Source: Terfezia claveryi (Eukaryota > Ascomycota > Pezizomycetes > Pezizales > Pezizaceae). Taken from it: 64,000 nt of DNA. The stretch lies in NCBI GenBank assembly GCA_015179025.1, contig WHUX01000075.1, positions 124,001-188,000 on the forward strand. Reading direction: 5' to 3'. Shown here in pieces: positions 24,095-36,390 of this stretch (positions are counted from its first letter, which is position 1; every line of letters starts with the position of its first letter). Made by a program: the position numbers and the translations under genes. The notes beneath the pieces were generated by a model that saw only the letters and a list, made by a program, of their open reading frames with translations, had not been told where the DNA came from and searched no databases.

Positions 24095-25840
24095 TTAGTC
24101 CCTGCTTCTTTGATTATCTGGGTGTTTTAGTGTGAATAAGGATATATTAGGATTGGGCATGAGAAGCGGAAAGTGTTTTATTGTGTGTCGTTTCTTCGCC
24201 ATTTCAGTCGGTTGCTGAGACTTTTACATGTTTGCCTATGCCAGCAAGATTGCATTGGGGGTGCATGATATATTTTGTTTGTTTACTGCGTGTTTTCATA
24301 GCATTTGGATGAGCATGAGCATCAATAATCTAATCAATGGAGCACACTCACGTGATCTGATAAATTTGTATACTTTCAACTCTGTCATCCAGTCGTGCCT
24401 CACACCAGTTTGCTGCAGTTCAATCTACTGTACATACCATACCTACTCTCGCAACGTTTTCACTTTAAATTGCGGAAACTGTCTCGCGCTTCTGAAGCTT
24501 AAATGCGGGAACCAGGAACCAGGGACCAGGGTATGCTGTGACCATTAAAACCCGTGAACAACAACGTGGACGGGCGGGGCACTCCATCAATTACTACAAC
24601 ATCGGACAGCTTCATCGACCACCGAAAGCTTAAGCAGTACGGTGGAATGTTTGTGACTAAATGTTTTCAGTGTTCGGTTTCACTAGAAGGAACACCAAAG
24701 CAAAGCTAGCAGCCTCAGGACAGGGTCATGTTGCATGGTCTAGTTGTAATTGACACCGCATATGCGGCCAGGGCTTTCGACGATTCCCATTGCTGACGTG
24801 GAAGGTATAATGCGTCCATTCGTCACTGCCCCCCCGCGGAACTCCTCTATCGTTTACTCACTGCCTAGATATATAGTTTCGCTCCGCTTAGATACCCCAA
24901 AGGGTCTTCCAAGCAATGGACCCATGCTTTTCTAGCCCCGTTTGTTCGTTTCTAGCATGAGCAGCCGTTCAATGGACTTTGGGCTGCCCGTGTCAAATTC
25001 CCTCGGCCATGCGATGCGTATGCTGTGCGGATATACCTAGTCTGGTCGTACAGATATACTCTACCCAGTCTCGCTCCAGAACCTCGCAGGATCCCCTTTG
25101 ACTGGATATCAACGTTTATTCACTTATTGGATACAATCTCCAAAATTCCCGAAATACGAGTCTTTGTCCCCCCTCACTGGATGTTCTACCTTATTGGATG
25201 GACAATGGCGGAACACAAGTGAGCAATCTATGAGGGGGGGGCAAGTACCGTGAGGGCTGAGAGTACAGAAAAGGGAATGAATTGACATCGTAACAGAGTG
25301 CACGGGAAGGAGTAGGTAGTGAGCATCGCATCCCGCTTGTGGGGAGTTGGTCCGTTGCAGCAAAGAAGGGTTGGTTAAAAATAAGTCAGTATGCCGGATT
25401 GTAGTCTGCCTGCAGCCTACAGTAATTGATAAGCTTTGGAGACTGGTCATTGGAGTGTAGCCCTACCACGGGGTAGTCAACAAGGAAGGGCTATGTGTGA
25501 TGAGGTGGACAGAATGACTTACTGGTTGTTGGTCGTCAACCCCTCCTGGCCTCGTCCCACTCTCGTTTGCTAGACCTACCTAGACTTACCGGGGATGTGG
25601 TGCAGATGGCCTGCTATAGGCGGAAACTGCGTGCTTGGGGTTTGTATGGGTTAGAATATTATACCCCCCTACTCTTTTTTATATATATACAGACGGGGTG
25701 GTGGTGCTTTGTGACCTTTTTTGACTTAATTATTTTCATTTGGCATTTTCAACTTCAGCGAGTTTCATGAACTGAACGGGGTATTTTTATTTTATGACCA
25801 AGGCAAGCTTTTAATACCAAGTCCGTTTTCGGTTCACTTC
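24095..25840. other. Intergenic region before the deaminase gene
   Basis: No gene seen. There is a short GGGAACCA-like triple repeat at about 24505-24530, a TAGTCTGG variant at 25038-25048, and a TATA-rich stretch (TTTTTTATATATATAC, about 25675-25690) about 155 bp upstream of the next ATG that could serve as its core promoter. Confidence 0.45.
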
Positions 25841-28800
25841 ATGAAGCTGCTATCATTTGTTTCCAACGGCATCACACGAGTACAAAATAAGCTAGAAAGA
25901 GCAATCGATAAGATTACTGCACCGGAAGAGGTTGAAGAAATTGCAGGTGTGCGGGAGCGGAATCGGGTACCTGTGACTGCTGAGCGCCCGCTCAACAGTT
26001 CAGTACCTGATAGCGATATCCAAGGGCCCGATCCGCCTCGAGTGCCCGTTTCTGGAACCGTTTCTATGGAATCGACAGTAAGGGAGTTCACTGCTCGGTC
26101 AAGAACATTGGAGACGATAGAGGAGGTGGACAGTGAATTTGAACGAAGTTCAATACTAAGCTCCTTACGAAGTTCAGTATCAAGTGCATCAAGTGGTACC
26201 GAATCTACAATATCCTCAACAATAGCTAGCTCGACAAATCGATCGCCTGGATCCAGCTATGCCTCATCATTAGTCTCCTCCGCCTCACCGTCATCATCAT
26301 CATCATCAATATTATCACGACTATCCAACTCCTCTAATGGTTCAGTAACTTCATCATCGGGATCCTTGTTTGGATCCATAGCCTCCAGATCATCGTCATC
26401 ATCGGGGCTCTCATTCGGATCCAGAGGATCACTAGGGCTAGGATCTGGATTGGGGAAGACCTTCGAAAAATCCCCGAGCTTCATATGGGATTTCAACAGC
26501 CGCCGCCGATTTCAGGAAGCCGCAGCACTTCACTCAATCTTAAACCCCCAGATAATTACTGGGGAAGATGATAAGAAGCCAACGTCTCTCCCAACACCAC
26601 CAGCAACACCAATTTACTCAGCTACTGCCAACTTCCCAGTTGGAGATGAGGATGACGTTATGTCCACAATAACTGTTTCAGGCAACAGCTCAGAATCAAG
26701 GGCATTGGTCGACCAGTTAGCCTTTATTGCTGGAGGCGCTGCGGAGAAGCGGAAGAATAATGTTGTGAAGAAAGATAATGGTGTGGCAATAACAGGGAGT
26801 TACTGGGGGCAAGAGGAGTCGTGGAAGGAAGCTGAGCGGGAGAATATGACTGCGGTGTGTATGGAGCGGTGGAGTCGTGAGAAGGACGGCAAAACTGAGA
26901 GTGGAGTTACTTTCAGGATAGCTATGAATTCCGGTGTACCGCTCGATGTGTTAGAGTGGCTAAAGGGAGTCATAAAGGTCATGGAGCAATGTTCCCGTGG
27001 AGGTGAGATATCTTAGCGCCTTGTTTGAGGGAAGCCAGGACTAATTTTCATATAGCGAGATCTGAGCTAGATTCCGAGGATTTACTTTGGACAATGGTAG
27101 TTGAGATGAACTCAAGAAAAATCTATGACGATATTGTCAAACGATTATACGAACCAGTATCGAGGACCGGCGAAGCAGGAAATTCTATTCCAACTCTTAC
27201 CTCGAGGATAATGCCAATCCTGAAGCAGTACTCTGCCTCGACTGGAAGCAAATTACTAGGCGAAGCTGTGAGTGTAAGAGATGGAGCCACATGTTTAACC
27301 AAACTACACAAGTTATGTGAGAGGATCATTGAACAAGGCCGGAAAGTCGATCAAAAATTATTGAAGGAATTGCTTATTCAATGTTTTCATCTCAGACGAT
27401 CTCGAACATTCAGGGCTTTCATTTTCAGCTTCCAGGAGGGTTATGAGCTATTCAGGACAATTCAGAAGCTAGGCCGTTATCGAATCGCAACACAAGCTTT
27501 GATCGACGCTATTCGTACGAACCCTGGTCAATTCAACAACGTGGAAGTGGAGTCCGTGCAGCCACCCTCGTCGTTTGACGTCAACGCGAGCATTTACCCT
27601 GATGCCGATCTCAAGCAATATCTTAGGGGCCTCATGAATACATGGCGAATAACCAGTATATCAAAGGAGAGTTTCGAGCAGATGAAAGGTCACTTTACGG
27701 ATCGATGTGCGGAGTTGCCTGTTGTTCATGCCGAAATGCAGCTTATCAAGTATTATGAGGAGAATCCAAAGGAGGACCAACCAACTCTGATCGGATGCAG
27801 CAAGAAGCCTTGTCAAATCTGTGTGAGGTTCATCCATTTGCAAGGAAAGTTCCAAGTGGAGAAGGCACACGCGAGGATCAGTCATAGATGGGCAATCCCA
27901 AATATCCGATGTAAGAATGCAGAGACCACTGAGAAAATTTCGGATATCTTGAATACTATTTCGAGGGAGATGGAGGATTCCCTGAAGGAGATAATTAACC
28001 TGGGTCCGAAGGAACAGCCAAAGCGGCTACGGGAAGCGGCAAAAAGCTCTACGTTCTTGTCACCTCATGATATGGTACCTATCTCGAAGAATGCAGTTAC
28101 CCGAATACCCGTGGATATCCAGCATGCGTCCAGCTTCGATTCAGGCTTTGTGGATTCCCCTAATTCGTCTCTTGCATCTTTCGACGGCGCAACAGTCAAA
28201 GATTGGTATGGTGGCCTTAATGGTATCGTGACTAGGGATAATAGCATTGCGGAAACTCCACCTCCTCTTCACAGGCTATACCACCCACCGCCGCCAATCC
28301 CGAACTCTCCACCCCCGCTTCGCCGTCGCCGTGGATCCCCAGGTTCACTAAGTGAGGAGTATAGGATTGCAGAGACCTTTGGCGTACGACTCAGACCTGT
28401 CAGCATGCGTACGACCGCGCACACATCGGCAACATTGGTGGAGGGTCAGCCTTCTCCCCCGCCATCTTCTCCCCCGCCACCAATTCCTAGCATTCCTTCC
28501 AATAAATTGCGCGAAAGAGGTTCATCTCCAACGCTAGGCTGGAATACTAGGTTTCCGAGGCATTCAATCGATTCCCCAGAAACGATAGGCAACTCATTAG
28601 TAGTACCACCCACTCCTCCACCAGAGTTGGAAGGAGAAGTGGAAGGGGAAGGGAAAGCGGAAGAGGAAGAGGAAGAGGAAGAGGAAGAGGAAGTAGGACC
28701 ATCGCAATCAATACCGAACCTGCAAGTGTACCATGGAAGTCAGTCAAGTGGCCTGGATGAAGTACCCGAAGACCCCCAACCTCAGAACTTCAACCGTCCA

Positions 28801-30339
28801 AGCACGCCTCTGGATCCTGCGCTCATATTTTTCCAGAACAGAGCGTCGAGGCCGCGAAGTGTCACGGGTACCAATAGATCATCTGCGATCTCACCACATG
28901 GGAGGCTGAGTAGAGTAGCATCACATCGGAGATTGATCCCGGAACCCCAAAGCGGTTCTGATATATCACCGCCTCTAACACCAAATCCACAACAGAACGT
29001 GGATATTGATAACTCCAAACCCATGCATCCACAGCCGTACTCAGGTACAGGTGGCAGCAGTCAAAACAGTATTGAACGGAGAACTGTCGATGTGGAGATC
29101 GTCGACTCAACATCTCCCCATAGAAATGTTGTTTATGATATAGACGACATACGTCGATTACCGACACCCCCGCGTAATATTTACAGCCACTACCATGACC
29201 GACCACATTCTCCTGGGCGAGGGAAGGCCGCTATATCATCGCTAACAGCATCAGAGTCGAGGCATCGCCTTCGCCATACCCCGCCTGCGAATATTCCGCA
29301 TATTGTCATTACCTCTACCAGTCACCTACAGAATCAGAGTTACCTGCTGAGGGGGCCACGGCCACCACCACAGCTACCAGAAGCATATTACTCGCCTGAT
29401 TCATCCTATCTTTCCCCAACCCCGCCTTCTTCGTCATCTTCATCGAATTCCCTGACGTCATCAATGTATACCCCATCATTATCAAGAAGACATAATAGAC
29501 TCCGTCTTCCACCCACGGGGTCCCCAAGCCCACCTTTAACACCACCGCAGCCTCCAGTATTAGCACTAGACCCAGAGCCCCCAGAGAGTGATTTATCAAC
29601 CACCACAGCAACGGTCTCTTCTTGCTCGTACTTTACGAATAGTACTAATTCCTCATACTTCTCTGGCTCAACAGGTTCATATCTCTCAAGCAGCAGTGGT
29701 GGATCAGCAGCAACAGCAACATCGCACATCTCTATCCCAATAGATGGAGCCCTCAGCTCGCTCGATAGAGAAGTCGAGAGTACTTTGCGTGACACATATC
29801 GATCCTCATCTACTCTCCGCCAGGGCTACAGAACCTCATCGTCAAAATTTCGGCATTCTAGAGATCCTGATCACGACGACTGCAGCGGCCGTGACACTTA
29901 CTACTCCCGGGATAGCCGGTACAGCGGTAGCCACTTATCCAGTCAATTATTATCAGCAGCATCCCATCCACTACGCTTACCTGAGCCTCCAGGCATGAAG
30001 TCGTTTCTCCTTCGTGCAGTCAATAAACAGCAGCAACAGCTGCACCCAGCGGGTGGAGGGGAGAGTGTAAGCTGGATAAATCTCGATATTGGAGAGGATC
30101 TGTTGAGGGGGAGTGAGAGATTTGAGGTTTCGGCCCAGTTGCTTGATCCAGATAAACGGAATCGTCACAGAGACAGAGATAAGACACAGGGGAGTGGTCG
30201 AGAAAGAGGGAGTGTTGATCACGGTGGTGGTGAGGGGAATGGACTGGTGCTGCATCATGAGTATGATAGGAATGCGGACCGGTTGGTGCTTGACATTGAT
30301 TTTGGGGGAGCGGTGTTGAGGTTGAAGATTTATTGGTGA
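25841..30339 (+). CDS. Large protein with OTT_1508-like nucleic-acid/nucleotide deaminase core, two exons
   Basis: Exons are 25841-27002 and 27056-30339; the 53-nt intron (GTGAGA...GGACTAATT...ATAG) joins two long frames into 1481 residues. The core carries the zinc-dependent deaminase signature: HAEMQ with His612 and catalytic Glu614, and KKPCQIC with Cys640 and Cys643. The layout matches the fungal OTT_1508-like branch of the deaminase superfamily, which Aravind and colleagues traced to bacterial toxin systems; substrates in fungi are unknown. A helical, lysine/arginine-containing region (about 390-600) precedes it. The N-terminal 380 residues are Ser-rich. The C-terminal 800 are proline-rich and disordered, with a Glu run near 28650-28692. 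No signal peptide or membrane segment is seen. The fold and metal ligands are clear; the biological role is not. Confidence 0.8.
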
Positions 30340-32730
30340 GAAGGGGGAATCAATGTTCAGTACGAATCAGCACGGGTCAACTGGAGGGATATCGTATCGA
30401 CTATACTACTTCAATAATCGTTTCTCTATGGGTATCGGGTCACAACTCGTTTCTTTGGCTTTGCTGGTGAGAGGGAATCCGGAGTTTTTTTGGGGGGCCG
30501 ATTTTTTTTGCCAATCAGCAGCGAATCGTCATTCATTTGTGGAAGGAAATGAAAGCCACGACATTAGTTTGCTTTAGGGTACTGGATCTGGCAGTTACAC
30601 TCGTTTTGGCCTTGGGGACCGACATATCACAGTCACAGTCATTACTGGTTCGGTCACATATTACCTCTGGGTCGGCTTTACATTTGGGATACGGCGTTGA
30701 AGTTTTTCCTTTTTACACTATTAGGGGATGGGAATGTAGTCTCCCCCACCTACGGCGTTTCTGGGTTGAGTTTGCAGTATTCAATTTTTCTTGTATAGAT
30801 ATCTCCTTTCCCTGCTTCCCTACTAACTTCACCACCCACAAGGCCGAACTGGCACACCACCCTATCTCGTTTGTCCACCGCTACTATTTTGAATTGCGGG
30901 GTTGGTGTTGGTGGTTTCATGAGCACAAGAGATGATGTTACGACCCTAGTATACGATATATGATGAGATGATACTATATGTTATGATATATAAACAGTTA
31001 AAGAAGAATACGATACCACTGATCAATTGAGAATCATAACACCCCGTCAATGTTGCCTCGTAAAGTGAGCTTGTATATGTTCTGAGCCGCTCGCGGGCGA
31101 CATACTCACTACGCCCCTCGCGGGCAATTCATTTAACGAATATATAACTTACTTGAATTAATAAAAGTATACCCAACTGGAGCTATATTAAATACATACA
31201 ACTAGGCTATTAGTTGGATTGAGTGATCTTCCAGATCAATTGAGGAGAGGTTACCGCAGTCATGGTCTGCTAACCGCCCGGTATGATAAAAGAATGAGCA
31301 TTTCAACTCATTTATAGAGCATCGGCAGCAACGACTGGTATAGGACTTTTTTTGTAAATACATAAGTCATCACTAGAGGTTTTTTTTTGTGGGAATCCCC
31401 CTCTTGTTCAGGTTCTTTAGTTTTCCGCTCCTTTAATGGAAGGTGTACTTGCTGTAGATAGGGTCAACCAAAGATAATCTCAGAGGGGGTTTTGAGTGCT
31501 GAAAAGTATTTTGATCGATTAGTACCTAATGTAATATAACATGGAAGTGCTGTTATCCGACCCACTAGACTTTCCATTTAGTGAGACGAGATTTGTATAA
31601 CTCTATCAAGCATTTGGGCATGAGGTGTGCGAGGTTTTTCCAATGATTTATTTTAATACTCCAAGCTCATAATAATAAATGCTCAACTTTCTCCCTTAAA
31701 TTCTCCAAACATTATCAGATTGGTGAGCTATAAAAGATAATATTTTATCTTTTGATGGAACAACCACGTAACCATATGGTCTTTTTCATATGACAGAAAT
31801 TATTTATATTGTCCATCAGGTCTTACCGGGCATACATATCAATTTAGATCAACTTGAACCCGTTCAATGTGTCTATATTTTTATTAAATTCAAGTGCGTT
31901 ATGTACCAAAGGCAGTAATTAAATTAAATTGCTCGCGAGGGGGCATATTAGGCCGCGAGCGGCCCAGAAATTACTAATACTTGAAATACCCGGATAGGTG
32001 TATTGTTACCCTGACCTAGATACAGTCATTAGCCTAAAAACCCACCCTCCTTTCATCCAGAACTTGTATGTATATCTCGGATGAAACCGTAAGGATACAA
32101 CAACACCGAGAAAGCCATTGCCCAACCCCCCCCCTTCCCAATCTCAGAGATAGGTTTGAAATTATACATTTCCATGTAATGTTGGAAGCTGAAAAAAAAT
32201 AAAAAAAGAAGATTTACATATATGTGGTTACATCACAGAAGAGATTGTTTTTTACCTTATTACAATGGGAGTGTGTGTAGGAGAGAGAGTGTATATGTGA
32301 GGTGGAGCATGGGGAATATATACCTATGGAAACTGAATGTGTGGTGGTTCTCCAAGATGTATTTAATTAAATTTCTTAAAGAAAGATTGTCCCCTTTTTT
32401 TTTTTTTTTTTTTTTTGGGAGGGGGGGGGGGGGGGGGGGGGGGAAGATACTGAGAAACTGTAACTTTCTAACTTTGAAAAACCCCTGGCAAAAGAAAGAA
32501 ACAAATTGTTCTAAGAAATTTACCCTGAATAGAAAGAATGAGTAGGGTGAAATTATTCAATTTCTTAGAAAATTCAAGTACAACAACGGTCCACACTGGT
32601 GGATTGTATTACCAAGCCTCCAAAAGAGGTTCTAACAAAATCCATGGAAACCTATTAACGCCTTTCCAACCAAGAAAAAAAAAAAAAATAAACAACTCCT
32701 AATCGGGATCTCATCAAAATAATATACAAC
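30340..32730. other. 2.4-kb AT-rich intergenic region with GC clusters
   Basis: No gene supported. The region is strongly AT-rich between 30930 and 32400. It holds two small GC-rich islands with CTCGCGGGC/GCCGCGAGCGG palindromic words (31087-31126 and 31931-31966) and a T22-GGGA-G23 junction at 32395-32443. The apparent 107-aa frame across 32222-32545 exists only because it reads through the homopolymers. Confidence 0.5.
32395..32443. repeat. T22-GGGA-G23 homopolymer junction
   Basis: A run of 22 T is followed by GGGA and 23 G, read directly. It lies in AT-rich noncoding DNA. It may be real low-complexity DNA or a consensus error in a difficult stretch. Confidence 0.85.
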
Positions 32731-34022
32731 TCATAGCACCAGCTCCTCCACCTCGAACCCACACTCCTCACACGTCCTAACCGCCATCCCGTCTCCATTC
32801 TCCACCAGTACCCCCCAAACATGCTCATGCTTCCCCTTCTTTATCCCATCCCCTCCTGTCCCTTTCCTCTTCCATGTCTCCACTCTAGTCCTATTCTTGA
32901 GCTCCTTCAACTTACTCTTGAACTTCTCCTCCTTCTTCCTTCTTTTAACTCCTGCTCGCTTCTCAAATTCCGCATCTAACGCCTCAAAACTCCCCCATTT
33001 CGCAATAGCCCTAGCTTCAACTTGGTAACGTAAAAACAGCTGCATATCATTCCAAGTCGATTTATGCGGGTTAGGTTTCGTTAAGTGAGGGAGAATTTGT
33101 GTATCTTTGAGTTCCGGGTCGGTGATGAGATAGTCTTCTTTACATTCGGTTTTTGTGAGAAGACTGTATTTATCCGGAAGCTTCTCTTTACAAGTATTGC
33201 AGACTCGGCAGCGGAATATTTCAAACCACTTCCAGTCGATCTCCCAGCTTTGGCATTCCCAGCATTTCTTTAGTTCCTTCTCTTTCTCTGTTCCACGCAC
33301 AAGTTCGGAGAGGTGTGGGGCATGAGCTCCCTGTTTGCTTTCCTTGAGTTTCTGCCGGAGAAGCACTTCAGACCATTTCTCCAACGGCATGTTTTCGGGT
33401 TTACCCCGTGTGTCGAGAGCGGAAAGAGGATCATCGATCGTGGAGAGGAACCCACCTTTGGTGTCGGTCATTTTGGAGAAGTCATATTCAACGAAGGAGG
33501 CAAATTTTGCAGAGGCAGGACGAAGGGGAGCGGGACCGGATTTGCCTTTTTCATCTGGCTTGGAGGGACTGGGGACCTTGCGGGCGTCGCGAAGGTTACG
33601 GGGAGAAACAATTTCGCTATGGGGATGTTTTGCGGGAGTGGTAGGGGGGTTTAGGCGAGACTGGGACTGGCTTTTTTTGACTTTTTCGTCGTAGAGCGCT
33701 TTTGCTTTTAGACGATTTTCTTCCTAAAAGTAGTGAGGTGGGTTAATTGTTTTGTGATACACATGGTGACGAGAAAAGGACCTACTATTCTTTGTATTTG
33801 CTCGGTTGTTAGAGAAATCTTTTTTGAGCCCCCAACTCCCAAGTTTTTGCCCACCATATCTACCGATGATGATACACCAACGGCCCCGCACTTTTCCCCC
33901 ACCATACCCCCTGGTGGTGATCCTCCATGCCTTCCTGCTTGTGCAAGCCGTGAGGAACGACGCGCTCCCTCCATCTCCATTAAGCTCGGCACTCTCCGAA
34001 ATCTTCCTGCTTTCTCTTTCAC
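32731..34022 (-). CDS. RAD14: Rad14/XPA nucleotide-excision-repair damage-verification protein, two exons
   Basis: Rad14 (human XPA) verifies bulky DNA lesions and anchors the repair complex. Exons are 33786-34022 and 32731-33723; the 62-nt intron begins GTAGGT and ends TTTTAG. Splicing gives 409 residues and rebuilds TTEQIQRIEENRLKAKAL, typical of the family just before the disordered linker. The zinc finger is C-x2-C-x17-C-x2-C at Cys233, 236, 254 and 257 (CWEC ... CNTC), the exact XPA spacing. The DNA-binding region continues through DKYSLLTKTECKEDYL and DMQLFLRYQVEARA. The raw ORF starting at 33471 omits the first 163 residues, although it is open upstream. Confidence 0.93.
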
Positions 34023-34605
34023 TTTCCCACCGAAATGATAGGTATATGCTTTCCTCGCCCTTGCTAAATACCAGCTGACTACCGGGTATATGGGGCCTCG
34101 GCAGGGTGAGAGGTTTTGTTTGTTGAGGGAATAGGAGATCAGTGGCCTCTGTGAGGATATGTATAGTGATATTGTATAGTTATAGTTTGCTTCATGTATG
34201 TACTCTATAATATAGGCTGTACGATGATGCCTGGGTATATCGTGCTCCGCTGATATTGCAGCTGTGAAAAAAACACACGATGAGTCAACCGGAAATACGA
34301 TGTATATGCCTTAATCGACCGCGATTGCAGGGGATGCTTGGGCATGTTGGGTGCTAGTTAAGTACAGTATCCCGTGACTCATTCGGAAAAACCATCACCC
34401 CCCTGGCAATGCATTAAAAGAATAAACTCCGATACACAACAAGATCTTGTTCTGTTTACCATCAGATACAATTACACCATGGCTTCTTCCCTACAAAGCT
34501 CACATGGCCAAGTCGGCAACACATTATATTCCATTATACTGATATTTATTATCTATTCCCGTTATCAGTAGTAGTGTATCTCAGCTTCTGCGTGCCTTCC
34601 ACCGT

Positions 34606-34626
34606 CTACCGGTACCGGTACCGGAG
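34606..34626. repeat. TACCGG palindromic array, copy 1
   Basis: Overlapping TACCGGTA palindromes occur in tandem (CTACCGGTACCGGTACCGG). A second, longer array lies at 35197-35233 in the same intergenic region. Confidence 0.7.
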
Positions 34627-34980
34627 GCTAGTTGTCCTTCAGTCCACAGCGCATCATTTACGTTGATCATGACGAAACGCGGGAGTCATCCTAAGTTTCA
34701 TCATGATAATAATGTAAGGTAGTCAGTTGGGGCTCGTGCGTGATAATGCGGATTTCATTGAAATGTACATACTTCAGAACCTCAGGCGATATACCGTTTA
34801 CCGGTATGTAGGTTACATAGATGCCCGACGCCGGGTGGCTAGTACTGTAAGTAGGTAGGGGCCGGGCTCCGTTCCGGTATCGGCATTTATTTTATTTGTT
34901 TCTGCCGATACCAAAAAAGAAAGTACTGTAGTCAAAAAAAGAAACCCAACCCCGAGAGCCTCATATAAGTCTGCCTCATA

Positions 34981-34995
34981 TAGTCTGGTTGGCAC
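34981..34995 (+). repeat. Dispersed 15-mer TAGTCTGGTTGGCAC
   Basis: Perfect copy. Other perfect copies are at 35767-35781 and 48985-48999 (+) and 9109-9123 (-). The one here and the one at 9109 both extend to ...GCACGC. Confidence 0.8.
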
Positions 34996-35033
34996 GCCTC
35001 ATATTGCTTGCATAGTAGCAAAAGCGAAGCTAT

Positions 35034-35063
35034 GCGAACGACTAGAGGCTTGGTATGAGACTA
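35034..35063. repeat. Dispersed 30-bp repeat, copy 1
   Basis: The core CTAGAGGCTTGG-ATGAGACTA is shared with 46089-46119, differing by a few bases. It may be a remnant of a mobile element. Confidence 0.6.
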
Positions 35064-35196
35064 TTGCTTGCAGTCCAGCCGTATGTGGCTACTACATAAG
35101 GCATGAAAGACGCCCAGATCGCTTGTGCTATGGTTGATCTGTGTTCTACCTAGCGCAGAGGGATGAGGATCGTTTGGCGGGACGCATAAGTAAGTA

Positions 35197-35233
35197 TACC
35201 GGTACCGGTATACTGGTATACCGGTATACCGTA
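35197..35233. repeat. TACCGGTA/TATACCGG palindromic array, copy 2
   Basis: A run of interleaved TACCGG, GGTATA and TATACC words, each self-complementary with its neighbour, is visible directly. It could form a cruciform. Confidence 0.7.
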
Positions 35234-35708
35234 TAATGTATCATATGCTGTGCAATAATATTCAGCCTGTCAAGCGAGAGAAGGCTGCTGAAAATCTACC
35301 GGAACCACCCACCCCCACAAGGAGGCCTGCTGTAGACAGTTCTGGTTAGATTTATATACGGTACAAAAATACAAAGAAAGAAGGAATAGAAAAACAGAGA
35401 AAGAAGGTGGGACGATTCTGGCACAAACTACTCTGCATATGACCATCCAAACAGATGTTTCTGTAATATGCAGAATCCGCGTATCCGTTAGCTAAGCTGT
35501 TTCGCGTTTGGCGCAAGTGCTTTGCTCGTGTGCTTCATGTAAGGGCTCTGAGGAAGGAACAGTACCTACTTAGGTAGTTAGTTACCAAACGTAAGTTCTA
35601 GTCTGGCGTAAGTTCCCATATTCAGATTTGCAAAAGAAAGGACAACTGTAAACAGCTGCCCGTACTGTACTCTGTACGCATCGTTTTTATATGTTCCATA
35701 TTCCCTTC

Positions 35709-35709
<1 letters not shown>

Positions 35710-35747
<38 letters not shown>

Positions 35748-35749
35748 TC
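35710..35749. repeat. (TTTC)10 microsatellite
   Basis: Ten TTTC units can be counted directly. It lies 18 bp before a perfect copy of the dispersed 15-mer. Confidence 0.9.
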
Positions 35750-35766
35750 ATGCACACTCCAGAGTT

Positions 35767-35781
35767 TAGTCTGGTTGGCAC
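35767..35781 (+). repeat. Dispersed 15-mer TAGTCTGGTTGGCAC
   Basis: Perfect copy followed by AAC, as at 48985. It is a direct repeat of the copy 786 bp upstream. Confidence 0.8.
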
Positions 35782-36390
35782 AACACCTCCACAGTTCTTA
35801 AGTACCCACCTACACTAGTGCTTATAGCCTCGCTGCGTCCCGGCGGAAGAAGAGATTCGCCCGAGTCGCCCGTGGATAAGTAGGGCATATGTTTATGCGT
35901 AGGCTACTAGCATAACTGGCCTGCTAGTTCATCCCCCATACGCATAATCTGGTCCATACAGCAGCACTAAGAAGCGCAGATTGCATCACTCCCAAATATC
36001 GCAACAACTTCGACAAGGCAACAGCAACAGCAACAATTCACTTCACTACTTCCCCCTCCTCCACCCCTCCCCTCCCACCCCACCCCACCCCACCCCCCAA
36101 AAGCTCTCCGGATTTGCACGATACTATTGATACCTTCATTTCTGCCCCTCAAGATCAACGTAGCATTCCCGTGCCACACGACGTAAGGGACCAGGCTACG
36201 GGAAATTTCAAATTCCAAGGTTCTGAACACTTATTGAAGCATAACAGCCCCCGTTCAAGCATTCATCCAGCACATCTCGATAATTATTTACGAAAGATAA
36301 CCAACTTGTTGCTTCACCTCGGTAGAGCGCTAGAGGGGAAGAAGAAAAAGAAATACCGCTACTTTAGCACCTTGTCATAGCTATCTATAG

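Larger units (their letters stand above)
34023..36390. other. 2.4-kb repeat-rich intergenic region before HSF1
   Basis: No gene supported. It contains palindromic TACCGG-type arrays (34609-34626 and 35197-35233), two direct copies of the dispersed 15-mer (34981-34995 and 35767-35781), a copy of a 30-bp dispersed repeat (35034-35063) and a (TTTC)10 microsatellite. The last 350 bp is C-rich (runs of CCCCACCCC near 36070-36100) and probably belongs to the HSF1 promoter and 5' UTR. Confidence 0.55.

Noticed and set aside
32222..32545. 107-aa frame across the T/G homopolymers
   Set aside because: It codes poly-Phe then poly-Gly only because of the homopolymer tract; no domain on either side.
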